From: Streptomyces diastaticus subsp. diastaticus | GTDB lineage: Bacteria; Actinomycetota; Actinomycetes; Streptomycetales; Streptomycetaceae | DNA length: 64,000 bases | Assembly (NCBI RefSeq): GCF_011170125.1 | Contig: NZ_BLLN01000002.1 | Coordinates: forward strand, 653,501-717,500 | Reading direction: 5' to 3' | Part shown: piece by piece, positions 9,718 through 18,802 of the stretch | Layout of the letters: every line of letters starts with the position of its first letter | How positions within the stretch are numbered: the first letter of the stretch is position 1 | Translations under genes and position numbers: made by a program | Notes under the pieces: model-generated | What the model saw: the letters and a program-made list of their open reading frames with translations, nothing else | Told to the model about the DNA's origin: nothing | The model's database searches: none

Positions 9718-9855
9718 GTGACCACTCCGCCGCCCCAGGGCCAGAACCCGTACGGCGCCCAGTCCAAGTGCGAGGCCGAGGCGGAGGGCTTCAAGTACGC
9801 CTACACGGAGACCGGCGGCAGCAAGAGCTTCGTGCTCTGCCTGGACGACGCCTGA
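9718..9855 (+). CDS. 45-residue protein, possible internally deleted remnant
   Basis: GTG start with AGGGGGA about 10 nt upstream. The product reads TTPPPQGQNPYGAQ and then SKCEAEAEGFKYAYTETGGSKSFVLCLDDA. The first part resembles the proline/glutamine-rich N-terminus of a Streptomyces membrane protein that, as I recall, lies at this locus in relatives. The second part resembles the C-terminal end of LppU-like secreted proteins (Cys-containing, TGGSKSF-LCL). The middle, with the expected membrane helix and most of the extracytoplasmic domain, is absent without a frameshift. This looks like an in-frame deletion, but a genuine small protein cannot be excluded. Confidence 0.5.
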   Translation: MTTPPPQGQNPYGAQSKCEAEAEGFKYAYTETGGSKSFVLCLDDA

Positions 9856-9887
9856 TCCACGGCCAGGCCCCTGCTTCAGCTGCGGAC

Positions 9888-9901
9888 GTTTCACGTGAAA
9901 C
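9888..9901. promoter_or_regulatory. parS site
   Basis: Perfect 14-bp parS core in the gap between the small gene and the CCA-enzyme gene. Confidence 0.95.
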
Positions 9902-9948
9902 ATCGCACGCGGCAGAAAAAGGGGGCAGGGGCGACACGTCCCGGGATC

Positions 9949-9994
9949 AGTGGAGGGGCGGCATGTTTCACGTGAAACATGCCGCCCCTCCACT
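9949..9994. terminator. 46-bp perfect palindrome centred on a parS site
   Basis: The parS core 9965-9978 sits at the exact centre of a perfect 46-bp palindrome with no unpaired loop in the DNA sequence. The outer arms are AGTGGAGGGGCGGCAT and its complement. It lies 24 bp beyond the stop of the leftward CCA-enzyme gene and would form a hairpin in RNA, so it may be both segregation site and terminator. Confidence 0.75.
9965..9978. promoter_or_regulatory. parS site
   Basis: Perfect parS core at the centre of the 46-bp palindrome described at 9949-9994; 77 bp from the preceding site. Confidence 0.95.
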
Positions 9995-10017
9995 TCGTCC
10001 GGCGCCGGACGAAGGAC

Positions 10018-11484
10018 TCAGCCCTGCGCGGCCCACCACTCCTTGAGCGCGGCCGCAGCGGCCTCTTCGCCCATGGGGCCGTGCTCCAGCCGCTGGTCGA
10101 GCAGGAAGGCGTACGCCTTGCCGATCACCGGCCCGGGGCCCACCCCGAGAATCCGCATGATCTGGTTGCCGTCCAGATCCGGCCGGATGGCATCCAGTTC
10201 CTCCTGCTCCTGGAGCTGGGCGATGCGCTCCTCCAGGCCGTCGTAGGCCCGTGAGAGCGCCGACGCCTTGCGCTTGTTCCGGGTGGTGCAGTCCGAGCGC
10301 GTCAGCTTGTGCAGACGGGACAGCTGGGGCCCGGCGTCCCGGACATACCGGCGCACCGCTGAGTCGGTCCACTCGCCCGTGCCGTAGCCGTGGAACCGCA
10401 AATGCAGCTCGACCAGCCGCGAGACGTCCTTGACCAGCTCGTTGGCGTACTTGAGCGCCGTCATGCGCTTCTTCACCATCTTGGCGCCGACCACCTCGTG
10501 GTGGTGGAAGGAGACCCGGCCGTCCTTCTCGAAGCGCCGGGTGCGCGGCTTGCCGATGTCGTGGAGGAGCGCGGCGAGCCGGAGGGTGAGGTCCGGGCCG
10601 TCCTCCTCCAGGTCGATGGCCTGCTCCAGGACGGTCAGGCTGTGCTCGTAGACATCCTTGTGACGGTGATGCTCGTCACTCTCCAGGCGCAGGGCCGGCA
10701 GCTCCGGGAGTACGTGCGCGGCGAGGCCGGTGTCGACGAGCAGGGTGAGGCCCTTGCGAGGATGGGCGGCAAGGAGCAGCTTGTTCAGTTCGTCGCGGAC
10801 CCGCTCGGCGGAGACGATGGTGATCCGCTCGGCCATCTCCGTCATCGCGGCGACCACCTCCGGAGCCACGTCGAAGTCGAGCTGGGCGGCGAACCGCGCC
10901 GCGCGCATCATCCGCAGCGGATCGTCGGAGAAGGACGCCTCGGGCGTCCCGGGCGTCCTCAGCACCAGGGCCGCCAGATCCTCCAGACCCCCGTACGGGT
11001 CGACGAACGCCTTCTGCGGCAGGGCCACCGCCATCGCGTTGACCGTGAAGTCGCGGCGGACCAGGTCGTCCTCGATCGCGTCGCCGTAGGAGACCTCGGG
11101 CTTGCGCGAGGTCCGGTCGTACGCCTCCGAGCGGTACGTGGTGATCTCGATCTCGAAGGTGAGCTCCTCGCCCGCCACGACGGCCCGCTTCTGGCAGCCG
11201 ACGGTCCCGAAGGCGATCCCCACCTCCCAGACGGCGTCCGCCCAGGGCCTGACGATCCTCAGGACCTGCTCCGGCCGGGCGTCGGTCGTGAAGTCCAGGT
11301 CGTTGCCCAGCCGCCCGAGCAAGGCGTCCCGGACCGAGCCACCCACCAGGGCGAGGGAGTGTCCGGCCTCCTCGAAGCGGCGGGCCAGATCGTCCGCGGC
11401 GGGGGAGACGCGCAGCAGTTCGCTCACAGCGCGGCGCTGCGCCTGGCTCAGTTCACGGGGCTTGTCTTCGTTGGCGTTCGGCAC
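10018..11484 (-). CDS. cca: CCA tRNA nucleotidyltransferase
   Basis: The 488-residue class II nucleotidyltransferase adds or repairs the 3' CCA of tRNA. The head domain has LVGGSVRDALLGR and the metal-binding NDLDFTTDA; RRDFTVNAMA and a PYGG-LEDL-A segment follow, then an HD phosphohydrolase domain (LAALLHDIGKP, FHHHEVVG). It is the pcnA-like gene at the same place in the M. tuberculosis order. GTG 11484 is the chosen start because homology begins nearby (VPNANEDKP); the frame stays open upstream, and no strong ribosome binding site is seen. It is divergent from the DUF6049 gene. Confidence 0.93.
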   Translation of the reverse strand: MPNANEDKPRELSQAQRRAVSELLRVSPAADDLARRFEEAGHSLALVGGSVRDALLGRLGNDLDFTTDARPEQVLRIVRPWADAVWEVGIAFGTVGCQKRAVVAGEELTFEIEITTYRSEAYDRTSRKPEVSYGDAIEDDLVRRDFTVNAMAVALPQKAFVDPYGGLEDLAALVLRTPGTPEASFSDDPLRMMRAARFAAQLDFDVAPEVVAAMTEMAERITIVSAERVRDELNKLLLAAHPRKGLTLLVDTGLAAHVLPELPALRLESDEHHRHKDVYEHSLTVLEQAIDLEEDGPDLTLRLAALLHDIGKPRTRRFEKDGRVSFHHHEVVGAKMVKKRMTALKYANELVKDVSRLVELHLRFHGYGTGEWTDSAVRRYVRDAGPQLSRLHKLTRSDCTTRNKRKASALSRAYDGLEERIAQLQEQEELDAIRPDLDGNQIMRILGVGPGPVIGKAYAFLLDQRLEHGPMGEEAAAAALKEWWAAQG

Positions 11485-11661
11485 AACAGAAAAGGGTACG
11501 TGCCCGCACCGGCGCGGGCCGACCCGATTCCGGCGGGCGCCCCGGGCGATGATCCTCTGGAGCACTCCCCGGCACTTCCGCTCAGTCCGCATCGTTACGA
11601 TGCCTGGACGCATCACCCGACAACCACCGACCGAGCTGACGAACGAGGGACGGACGAGCGC

Positions 11662-14025
11662 GTGGCCGAGGCGGCAGACATCCCGAGGACCGGCCCGTCA
11701 GCTGCCCGCCGGTGGCTCGGCCGGGGCGCGGCCCTCCTCGCCGGCACGGCCCTTCTCGGCGGGCTGTTGCACCTCCCCGCCGCACAGGCCGCTCCGGTCC
11801 CGCAGGCACCGGCGACCGACGCTCAGGCACGTACCGCGCAGCCGGTCTCCGTCTCCCTCGACTCGTTCAGCCCCGCGGCCCCGGTCGAGGGCGACCGCCT
11901 GACGATCACGGGCACGGTCACCAACCAGAGCAAGCGGGCGATCACCGATGCCCACGTCGGCCTCCGGGTCGGCCCGGTCCTCAACGGGCGCAGCGCCATC
12001 GACCACGCGGCCCGCCGTGACGGCTTCTCCCCGGGTGCGGACGGTCTGGAGATCGACGAGGAGTACGCCCAGGAGATCGACTCGCTCGCCGCGGGCCGCT
12101 CCCTGCCGTTCCGCCTCTCGGTGCCGGTCGACGACCTCGATCTCGATGGCAACGGCATCTACCAGCTCGGCGTCTCGTTGAGCGGGAAGACCGCCGCCCA
12201 GCCCTACGAACAGGTGCAGGGCATCGAGCGGACCTTCCTGCCGTGGCAGCCGAAGGCCGCCGGGGGGCAGACCTCGCTGACGATGCTGTGGCCGCTCATC
12301 TCCACCCCGCACCTCACCGCGGAGACCGACACGGACGAGGAGCAGACGCCGATCTTCGAGGACGACAACCTCGCCGCGGAGCTGGCCCCGGGCGGCCGGC
12401 TGGAGCGCATGGTCGCCCTCGGCCGGGAGCTCGACATCACCTGGGTCGTCGACCCCGACCTGCTGGCCTCCGTCGACGCGATGCGCGACGGCTACCGGGT
12501 GCGCAACGCGGACGGCTCCACCCGGCCCGGCGGCGAGCAGGGCAGGAAACTCGCCACCGACTGGCTCGCCGCCGTGGAGAGCGCGGTGGCGGGCAAGAAG
12601 ATCGTCGCCCTGCCCTACGGGGACCCCGACATCGCCTCGATCGCCCACCGGGGCAAGAACGTCTCCGGATCCCTGGGCCGGCTGAAGGACGCCACCGACG
12701 TGGCCGCCAGCACCGTGGAGACGATCCTCCACGTCAAGCCCAGCACCGACTTCTCCTGGCCGGTGGAGGGTGCGGTCACCCCCTCGATCATCGACGTGGC
12801 GACCTCGGCGGGCGCACGGAACGTCATCGCCCGCAGTGACAGCATGCGCGAGGCCGGGAGCCTCACCTACACCCCGTCGGCTGCCCGGCCGATCGGGGGT
12901 GGGACGACGGCCGTGGTCGCCGACGACCGGCTCTCCACCCTCTTCCAGGGCGACATGACGAAGGCCGGCAACGCCACCCTCGCCGTCCAGCGGTTCGTGG
13001 CCCAGACACTCATGACGACGCTCCAGGACGAGGGGAACGAACGCAGTCTGGTCGTCGCCCCGCAGCGGATGCCCACCGCCAGCCAGGCCCGCACGATGGC
13101 GGAGGCGCTGGAGGCCCTCGACGACGAACGGTGGAGCACCCCGCAGAACCTGACGGCGGCCGCGAAGGCCGACCCCGACGCGCGCGCCACGGCCCGGGTG
13201 CCGGGCAACGGCTCGTACCCCGAGGCGCTGCGCAAGCAGGAGCTGCGGAAGGCGGCGTTCGAGGAGATAAAGGAGACCCAGGACAAGCTGGACCGTTTCA
13301 AGGTCATCCTCACCAACCAGGACCGGGTGGTGCCCCCCTTCGGCCGGGCCGTCGACCGCGAGATGTCCACCTCGTGGCGGGGGCTGCCCAAGGAGGCGGA
13401 GCAGTTCCGCTCCGTGGTGTCGAGGTACCTGAACCAGCTGATCGGGAGCGTGCAGCTGATCGAGAAGAGCGAGGCGAAGCTCTCCGGTCACAGCGCCACC
13501 ATCCCGGTGACCGTGCAGAACAACCTGCTCCAGGGTGTCGACAAGCTGGTGCTGCGGCTGGAGTCCTCCAAGCCGACCCGGCTCAAGATCGGCGAGGGGC
13601 GCTACCAGGACCAGCCGGTCAAGGTCTCCGGCGGCCACAGCCAGTCGGTCAAGTTCACCACCACCGCCAACGCCAACGGCCCCGTACCGGTCTGGGCCCA
13701 GCTCTACACCGAGGACGGGCGGGCCTACGGCGCCCCGATCCGCTTCGACGTGAACGTCACGGAGTTCACGCCGACGGTGATGCTGGTCCTCGCGGGCGGC
13801 GTACTCTTGCTCGTCCTCGCCGGATTCCGGATGTACACCCAGCGCAAGCGGCAGGCGCGGGAGCTGGAGGCGGAGCAGGGCGGGGCGCCGGGCGATCCCG
13901 GGCCCGGCACGGCGGACGAGGGACCGGACGTGGACGGGGGGCCCGGGCAGCCGGGTGACCACGGACCGGACACCGCTCCCGAAAGCCCGGCCCCGTCCGG
14001 CCCGGGTGAGACAGTGGACCGCTGA
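11662..14025 (+). CDS. DUF6049 family secreted membrane-anchored protein
   Basis: 787 residues from GTG 11662 (GAGGGA upstream). The N-terminus has paired arginines before a hydrophobic stretch (WLGRGAALLAGTALLGGL) and a signal-peptidase-like AQA site. A large extracytoplasmic region begins with an Ig-like part (VSLDSFSPAAPVEGDRLTITGTVTN), and a C-terminal helix (VMLVLAGGVLLLVLAGF) is followed by a basic then acidic/Gly-rich cytoplasmic tail. The gene immediately precedes murJ, as its mycobacterial counterpart (Rv3909 type) does. Biochemical role unknown; a cell-envelope role is inferred from context. Confidence 0.85.
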   Translation: MAEAADIPRTGPSAARRWLGRGAALLAGTALLGGLLHLPAAQAAPVPQAPATDAQARTAQPVSVSLDSFSPAAPVEGDRLTITGTVTNQSKRAITDAHVGLRVGPVLNGRSAIDHAARRDGFSPGADGLEIDEEYAQEIDSLAAGRSLPFRLSVPVDDLDLDGNGIYQLGVSLSGKTAAQPYEQVQGIERTFLPWQPKAAGGQTSLTMLWPLISTPHLTAETDTDEEQTPIFEDDNLAAELAPGGRLERMVALGRELDITWVVDPDLLASVDAMRDGYRVRNADGSTRPGGEQGRKLATDWLAAVESAVAGKKIVALPYGDPDIASIAHRGKNVSGSLGRLKDATDVAASTVETILHVKPSTDFSWPVEGAVTPSIIDVATSAGARNVIARSDSMREAGSLTYTPSAARPIGGGTTAVVADDRLSTLFQGDMTKAGNATLAVQRFVAQTLMTTLQDEGNERSLVVAPQRMPTASQARTMAEALEALDDERWSTPQNLTAAAKADPDARATARVPGNGSYPEALRKQELRKAAFEEIKETQDKLDRFKVILTNQDRVVPPFGRAVDREMSTSWRGLPKEAEQFRSVVSRYLNQLIGSVQLIEKSEAKLSGHSATIPVTVQNNLLQGVDKLVLRLESSKPTRLKIGEGRYQDQPVKVSGGHSQSVKFTTTANANGPVPVWAQLYTEDGRAYGAPIRFDVNVTEFTPTVMLVLAGGVLLLVLAGFRMYTQRKRQARELEAEQGGAPGDPGPGTADEGPDVDGGPGQPGDHGPDTAPESPAPSGPGETVDR

Positions 14026-14073
14026 GCAATGTCGTGGCCCGTGGGCCCGGGGACGATGAGGTGGGGTTAGACC

Positions 14074-16251
14074 ATGAACGCGCCGTACAACGGTGACCGT
14101 GGCCAGCGCGCGGACGGCTCGGGGCCGCAGGGCGACCGGCCGGCCCCGCCGGAGCCCGGCGGACCCACGGGAGACGGGTTTCCCCAGCAGCCCGGGCCCG
14201 ACCCCTACCTCCAGCACGCCTACGAGCAGGACCCGTACCGCGCGCACGACCTGAGTGCCCAGGACCCGGTCGGAGAGGCCCTCTACGACCGGGCCTCCCA
14301 CCCCCCGCCCGCCGGCGCTCCCCAGGCCCCGATGTACGGCCCGCCCCAGCCGGAGCAGCCGACCCCCGACCCCCGGCTCTGGGCCCAGGCGCCCGCGCCG
14401 GAGCCCGCGGGACCGGGCAAGCACCTCCCGTACGGCGACGCCACCGGAACGACGCAGTTCGTGGGGGTGGACGACCTGGTGTCCCGGGCCGGTGAGGAGC
14501 GCCACGAGCCGGACGCCTTCGCCCACCTCTACAAGGACCAGCAGCAGAGCGGCGGAGGACGACCGCCCGCCGATCCGCCCCCGCAGGCCGAACCCGAGCC
14601 GGAGCCGGCCCCGAAGAAGCAGGGCAAGGCGGCCTCGCTGCTGAAGTCCAGCGCCATAATGGCCGCCGGCACCATGGTCTCCCGGCTGACCGGCTTCGTC
14701 CGCTCGCTGGTCATCACCGCGGCGCTCGGCGCGGCTCTCCTCGGTGACACCTTCACGGTCGCCTACACCCTGCCGACGATGATCTACATCCTCACCGTCG
14801 GCGGCGGTCTGAACTCCGTCTTCGTCCCGCAGCTCGTGCGGGCGATGAAGAACGACGCCGACGGCGGCGAGGCGTTCGCCAACCGGCTCCTGACCCTGGT
14901 GATGGTGGCGCTCGGCGCCATCGTGGCCGTGGCGGTCCTCGCGGCGCCGCTCCTGATCAACCTGATGTCCGACCCCGTGGCCAGCGATCCCGACGCCAAC
15001 CGGGTCGGCATCACCTTCGCCCGCTACTGCCTGCCCACGATCTTCTTCATGGGCGTCCACGTGGTGATGGGCCAGATCCTCAACGCCCGCGGCAAGTTCG
15101 GCGCGATGATGTGGACCCCGGTCCTCAACAACATCGTGATGATCACCACCTTCGGCCTCTTCATCTGGGTCTACGGCACCTCCGCCACCTCGGGCATGAC
15201 GGTGGCGACCATCCCGGACGAAGGGGTGCGGCTCCTCGGCATCGGCACCCTGCTCGGCCTGGTCGTCCAGGCACTGGCGATGATCCCCTACCTGCGCGAG
15301 ACCGGTTTCCGCTTCCGGCCGCGGTTCGACTGGAAGGGCCATGGGCTCGGCAAGACCGTCCGCCTCGCCAAGTGGACCGTCCTCTTCGTCCTCGCCAACC
15401 AGGCCGGCGTCATCGTCGTCACCCAGCTCGCCACCCTCGCCGGCACCGAGACGAGCGTCGAGGGCACCGGCATCCTGGCCTACTCCAACGCCCAGCTCAT
15501 CTGGGGCATGCCGCAGGCGATCATCACCGTCTCGGTCATGGCCGCCCTGCTGCCCCGCATCTCGCGCGCGGCCAGCGACAACGACGTGGGCGCCGTCCGC
15601 GACGACATCTCGCAGGGCCTGCGCAACTCCGCCGTCGCCATCGTCCCGATCGCCTTCGGCTTCCTCGCCCTCGGCCTGCCCACCGCCACCCTGCTCTTCT
15701 CCTCCGCCGGACTCGAGGCCGCCCACTCGATGGGCTACATCCTGATGGCCTTCGCCCTCGGCCTCATCCCCTACTCCGTGCAGTACGTCGTGCTCCGGGG
15801 CTTCTACGCCTACGAGGACACCCGCACGCCCTTCTACAACACGGTGATCGTCGCCGCCGTCAACGCCGCCGCCTCCGGCGTCTGCTACCTGGTCCTCCCC
15901 GCCCGCTGGGCCGTGGTCGGCATGGCCGCCTCCTACGGCCTCGCCTACGCGGTCGGCGTCGGGGTGGCGTGGAAGCGGCTGGCCAAGCGGCTGGGCGGCG
16001 ATCTGGACGGCGCGCACGTGCTGCGGACCTACGCGCGGCTCGTCGGCGCGGCGATCCCCGCCTCCCTGCTCGGCGGCGGCCTCTCCTTCCTCCTCATGCG
16101 CCTGCTCGGCAGCGGCGCCCTGGGTTCCCTGGCCGCGCTGGCGGGCGGCGGTGCGGTGCTGCTGGCGGTCTTCTTCTTCGTCGGCCGCAAGATGCGGATC
16201 AACGAGATCAACTCCCTGGTGGGAATGGTCCGCGGGCGTCTGGGACGCTGA
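14074..16251 (+). CDS. murJ: Lipid II flippase MurJ (MviN), with long N-terminal extension
   Basis: 725 residues. Residues 1 to about 190 are Pro/Gln/Gly/Asp-rich and cytoplasmic. The remaining part has about 14 hydrophobic helices with MOP-family signatures: SSAIMAAGTMVSRLTGFVRSLV, ILNARGKFGAMMWTPVLNN, QYVVLRGFYAYEDTRTPFYNT. It should flip lipid II for peptidoglycan synthesis. The next gene encodes a pseudokinase; in M. tuberculosis the MviN protein carries such a domain fused at its C-terminus, so the two products probably act together. It follows the DUF6049 gene by 48 bp. Confidence 0.93.
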   Translation: MNAPYNGDRGQRADGSGPQGDRPAPPEPGGPTGDGFPQQPGPDPYLQHAYEQDPYRAHDLSAQDPVGEALYDRASHPPPAGAPQAPMYGPPQPEQPTPDPRLWAQAPAPEPAGPGKHLPYGDATGTTQFVGVDDLVSRAGEERHEPDAFAHLYKDQQQSGGGRPPADPPPQAEPEPEPAPKKQGKAASLLKSSAIMAAGTMVSRLTGFVRSLVITAALGAALLGDTFTVAYTLPTMIYILTVGGGLNSVFVPQLVRAMKNDADGGEAFANRLLTLVMVALGAIVAVAVLAAPLLINLMSDPVASDPDANRVGITFARYCLPTIFFMGVHVVMGQILNARGKFGAMMWTPVLNNIVMITTFGLFIWVYGTSATSGMTVATIPDEGVRLLGIGTLLGLVVQALAMIPYLRETGFRFRPRFDWKGHGLGKTVRLAKWTVLFVLANQAGVIVVTQLATLAGTETSVEGTGILAYSNAQLIWGMPQAIITVSVMAALLPRISRAASDNDVGAVRDDISQGLRNSAVAIVPIAFGFLALGLPTATLLFSSAGLEAAHSMGYILMAFALGLIPYSVQYVVLRGFYAYEDTRTPFYNTVIVAAVNAAASGVCYLVLPARWAVVGMAASYGLAYAVGVGVAWKRLAKRLGGDLDGAHVLRTYARLVGAAIPASLLGGGLSFLLMRLLGSGALGSLAALAGGGAVLLAVFFFVGRKMRINEINSLVGMVRGRLGR

Positions 16252-16360
16252 GAGCGCACAACCATCAGCGCTGCCCGCGTGTCGTGCATAGCGACCGACT
16301 GTGGGCACAATTGGGTTTGGCGTCGTACGGAGTGCAACGGATGGGGAGGCAGGAACGACG

Positions 16361-18058
16361 GTGGCGGATCGGAGCACGGCTGCCGTCGACGTGGCCGACA
16401 CCAGTGGTGAGGAACCGCTGACCGCCAAGGCGGGCGCGTCCACGGGCGACGGGAAGTCCCGGGAGCGGGAAACGGCACCCCAGAGCAGAGAGGAGACCGA
16501 TCGGGCGGGCAGCTCCGCCACGGTCTCGGCCCCCGAGCTGCACAGCGGGCACAAACTCGCCCGGCGCTACCGGCTGGAGGAGTGCCTCACCCGTCTGGAC
16601 GGTTTCAGCAGCTGGCGAGCGGTGGACGAGAAGTTGCGCCGTGCCGTCGGAGTGCACCTGCTGCCGGCCGACCACCCGCGTGCCCGCTCCGTGCTGGCCG
16701 CCGCCCGCTCGGCGGCGCTCCTGGGCGACCCGCGCTTCGTCCAGGTCCTCGACGCCGTCGAGGAGGACGAGATCGTCTACGTGGTCCACGAGTGGCTGCC
16801 GGACGCCACCGAGCTGACCGCGCTCCTCGCCGCCGGCCCTCTGGAGGCGCACGACGTCTACCAGCTGGCCCAGCAGATCTCCCAGGCCATGGCCGCGGCC
16901 CACCGCGAGGGCCTCTCGCACCTGCGGCTCAACCCGGGCGCCGTCCTGCGCACCTCCACCGGCCAATGGCGCGTCCGCGGCCTCGCGGTGAACGCCGCGC
17001 TCCGCGGCATCGACGTCGACAGCCCCCAGCGCACCGACACCGAGGCCATCGGCGCCCTCCTCTACGCCGCCCTCACCCAGCGCTGGCCCTACGAGGACGA
17101 CGCGTACGGCCTCTCCGGGCTGCCCAAGGGCATGGGGCTCATCGCCCCCGACCAGGTGCGGGCAGGCGTGCACCGGGGCCTCTCCGAACTGGCCATGCGC
17201 GCCCTGGCCAACGACGGCTCGACCGCCTCCCGCCAGGAGAGCCCGTGCACCACCCCGGACGAGCTGGTGCGGGCCATCGCCGAGATGCCCCGCATCCGAC
17301 CGCCCGAGCCGGTCTTCACCGCACCGCCCGAGTACCAGCGGACCAGCTACCAGCAGGGCTCATACGGCCGCCCGGCACCGCACGCCGCGCAGACCGCGCC
17401 GGTGATCGTGCCGCCGCCCCCGTTGCAGAGCCGGACCGGCAAAGCGCTCAAGTGGGGAGTGGCCGCTCTGCTGATCGCCGCTCTCGGCCTCGGCAGCTGG
17501 CAGCTTGCCGACGCGCTGATGAACCGCGACGCCCCCCAGCAGCCCGAGACCTCTCAGCCGGTGGACACCACGGACGAGAAGCCGGAGATCGCCACCCACA
17601 AGATCACCGGTGCCGCCGAGTACGCGCCGGACGGTGCCCCGCAGAACGCTGACTCCGTCGGCAACACCTACGACGGTGACAGCTCCACGTACTGGCGCTC
17701 CCGGAGCTTCGTGGACGGTCCGCGACTGGCTCCGTACAAGCAGGGCGTCGGCATCGTCTACGACCTCGGCGCGGAGAAGGACGTCTCAGCGGCGTCGATA
17801 GGTCTGCGCTACAGCGGCGACCGCACCACGGTCGAGCTCTACGCGGCCGACTCCCTGAGTTCCGGCACCCCGGTCGGGTCCATGAAGAAGATCGGCACCG
17901 CCACCACCCGGTCCACCACGGCGAAGGTCGAGGCCAAGGAGGCCGTCAAGACGCGGTACGTCGTGGTCTGGCTGACCCACGTCCCGCAGGCGCCGGGGGA
18001 TCAGTACAGCGGCTCCGGGTACAAGCAGGCGATCACGGATGTGAAACTCAGGGGCTGA
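16361..18058 (+). CDS. Membrane-anchored pseudokinase with discoidin-like extracytoplasmic domain
   Basis: 565 residues from GTG 16361 (GGGGAGG upstream; an earlier ATG at 16301 lacks such a site). Residues about 65-330 follow the kinase fold (LARRYRLEECL at the glycine-loop position; LAQQISQAMAAAHREGLSHLRLNPGAVL where the catalytic loop would be). The HRD Asp, the DFG Asp and the usual catalytic residues are missing, so it is a pseudokinase. A membrane helix (WGVAALLIAALGLGSWQLA) follows at about 385, then a discoidin/F5-8-type C-terminal region. It sits directly after murJ, where mycobacteria have the domain fused to MviN. It may scaffold MurJ in response to Ser/Thr kinase signalling; that is inference. 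Confidence 0.87.
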   Translation: MADRSTAAVDVADTSGEEPLTAKAGASTGDGKSRERETAPQSREETDRAGSSATVSAPELHSGHKLARRYRLEECLTRLDGFSSWRAVDEKLRRAVGVHLLPADHPRARSVLAAARSAALLGDPRFVQVLDAVEEDEIVYVVHEWLPDATELTALLAAGPLEAHDVYQLAQQISQAMAAAHREGLSHLRLNPGAVLRTSTGQWRVRGLAVNAALRGIDVDSPQRTDTEAIGALLYAALTQRWPYEDDAYGLSGLPKGMGLIAPDQVRAGVHRGLSELAMRALANDGSTASRQESPCTTPDELVRAIAEMPRIRPPEPVFTAPPEYQRTSYQQGSYGRPAPHAAQTAPVIVPPPPLQSRTGKALKWGVAALLIAALGLGSWQLADALMNRDAPQQPETSQPVDTTDEKPEIATHKITGAAEYAPDGAPQNADSVGNTYDGDSSTYWRSRSFVDGPRLAPYKQGVGIVYDLGAEKDVSAASIGLRYSGDRTTVELYAADSLSSGTPVGSMKKIGTATTRSTTAKVEAKEAVKTRYVVVWLTHVPQAPGDQYSGSGYKQAITDVKLRG

Positions 18059-18085
18059 GCGGAGCTCTGGGGGGAGGGTTCCACG

Positions 18086-18802
18086 GTGGACGAAGCCATA
18101 TCCGGGGCGCCGGACGACGCCGAACTGCTCGCCGCCCATGTCGGCGGCGACCCGGACGCCTTCGGCGAGCTGGTCAGGCGCCACCGCGACCGTCTCTGGG
18201 CGGTGGCGATCCGGACCCTCGGCGACCGTGAGGAGGCGGCCGACGCCGTCCAGGACGCCCTGGTCTCCGCCTACCGCCGGGCACACACCTTCCAGGGTCG
18301 CTCGGCGGTGACCACCTGGCTCCACCGGATCACCGTCAACGCCTGCCTCGACCGCGCCCGCAAGTCAGCCTCGCGCCGCACCTCCCCCATGGACGACCCG
18401 GAGCGCCTGGAACGAGTGCTGGAACCGCACGAGTCGGCCGCCGCCCCGGCCGAGCGCGGCGACGTACGGCGCCAGCTCGCCGAGGCCCTCGCCACCCTCG
18501 CCCCCGATCAGCGGGCTGCTCTCGTCCTCGTCGACATGCAGGGTTACCCGGTGGCGGAGGCGGCCCGCGTCCTGGGGGTGCCCGTCGGCACCGTCAAGAG
18601 CCGGTGCGCCCGAGGCCGGGCGCGCCTGCTGCCCCTCGTCACCCATCTGCGGACGGACTCCGCGCCGCCGGACAGGGATAACAGCGCTGCTGGTGGGGGA
18701 AGGAACCGGACGCAGGGGGCATCCGTCCCACCAGCGGCGGGCCCGAGAGATACCGGGCCGGCGAATTCGGCTGCCCTGAAGGGCGGAGGTGGGCGAGCGT
18801 GA
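18086..18802 (+). CDS. sigM: ECF RNA polymerase sigma factor, SigM type
   Basis: 238 residues from GTG 18086 behind GGGGAGGG. Region 2 (ELLAAHVGGDPDAFGELVRRHRDRLWAVA, DAVQDALVSAYRR) and region 4 (LATLAPDQRAALVLVDMQGYPVAEAARVLGVPVGTVKSR) are complete. The C-terminal 35 residues are low-complexity. The gene overlaps the anti-sigma gene by 4 bp and precedes trxB-trxA, the same arrangement as M. tuberculosis sigM. It should not be confused with other Streptomyces genes also called sigM. Regulon not deducible from the window. Confidence 0.92.
   Translation: MDEAISGAPDDAELLAAHVGGDPDAFGELVRRHRDRLWAVAIRTLGDREEAADAVQDALVSAYRRAHTFQGRSAVTTWLHRITVNACLDRARKSASRRTSPMDDPERLERVLEPHESAAAPAERGDVRRQLAEALATLAPDQRAALVLVDMQGYPVAEAARVLGVPVGTVKSRCARGRARLLPLVTHLRTDSAPPDRDNSAAGGGRNRTQGASVPPAAGPRDTGPANSAALKGGGGRA

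Noticed and set aside
10390..11661. Upstream extension of the DUF6049 frame antisense to the CCA-enzyme gene
   Set aside because: It is a high-GC shadow of the opposite-strand gene. The signal peptide begins just after GTG 11662.
11698..16554. Very long minus-strand open frame opposite the DUF6049 and murJ genes
   Set aside because: Low-complexity translation and typical antisense shadow of genes with GC-rich third positions; plus-strand products have clear domains.
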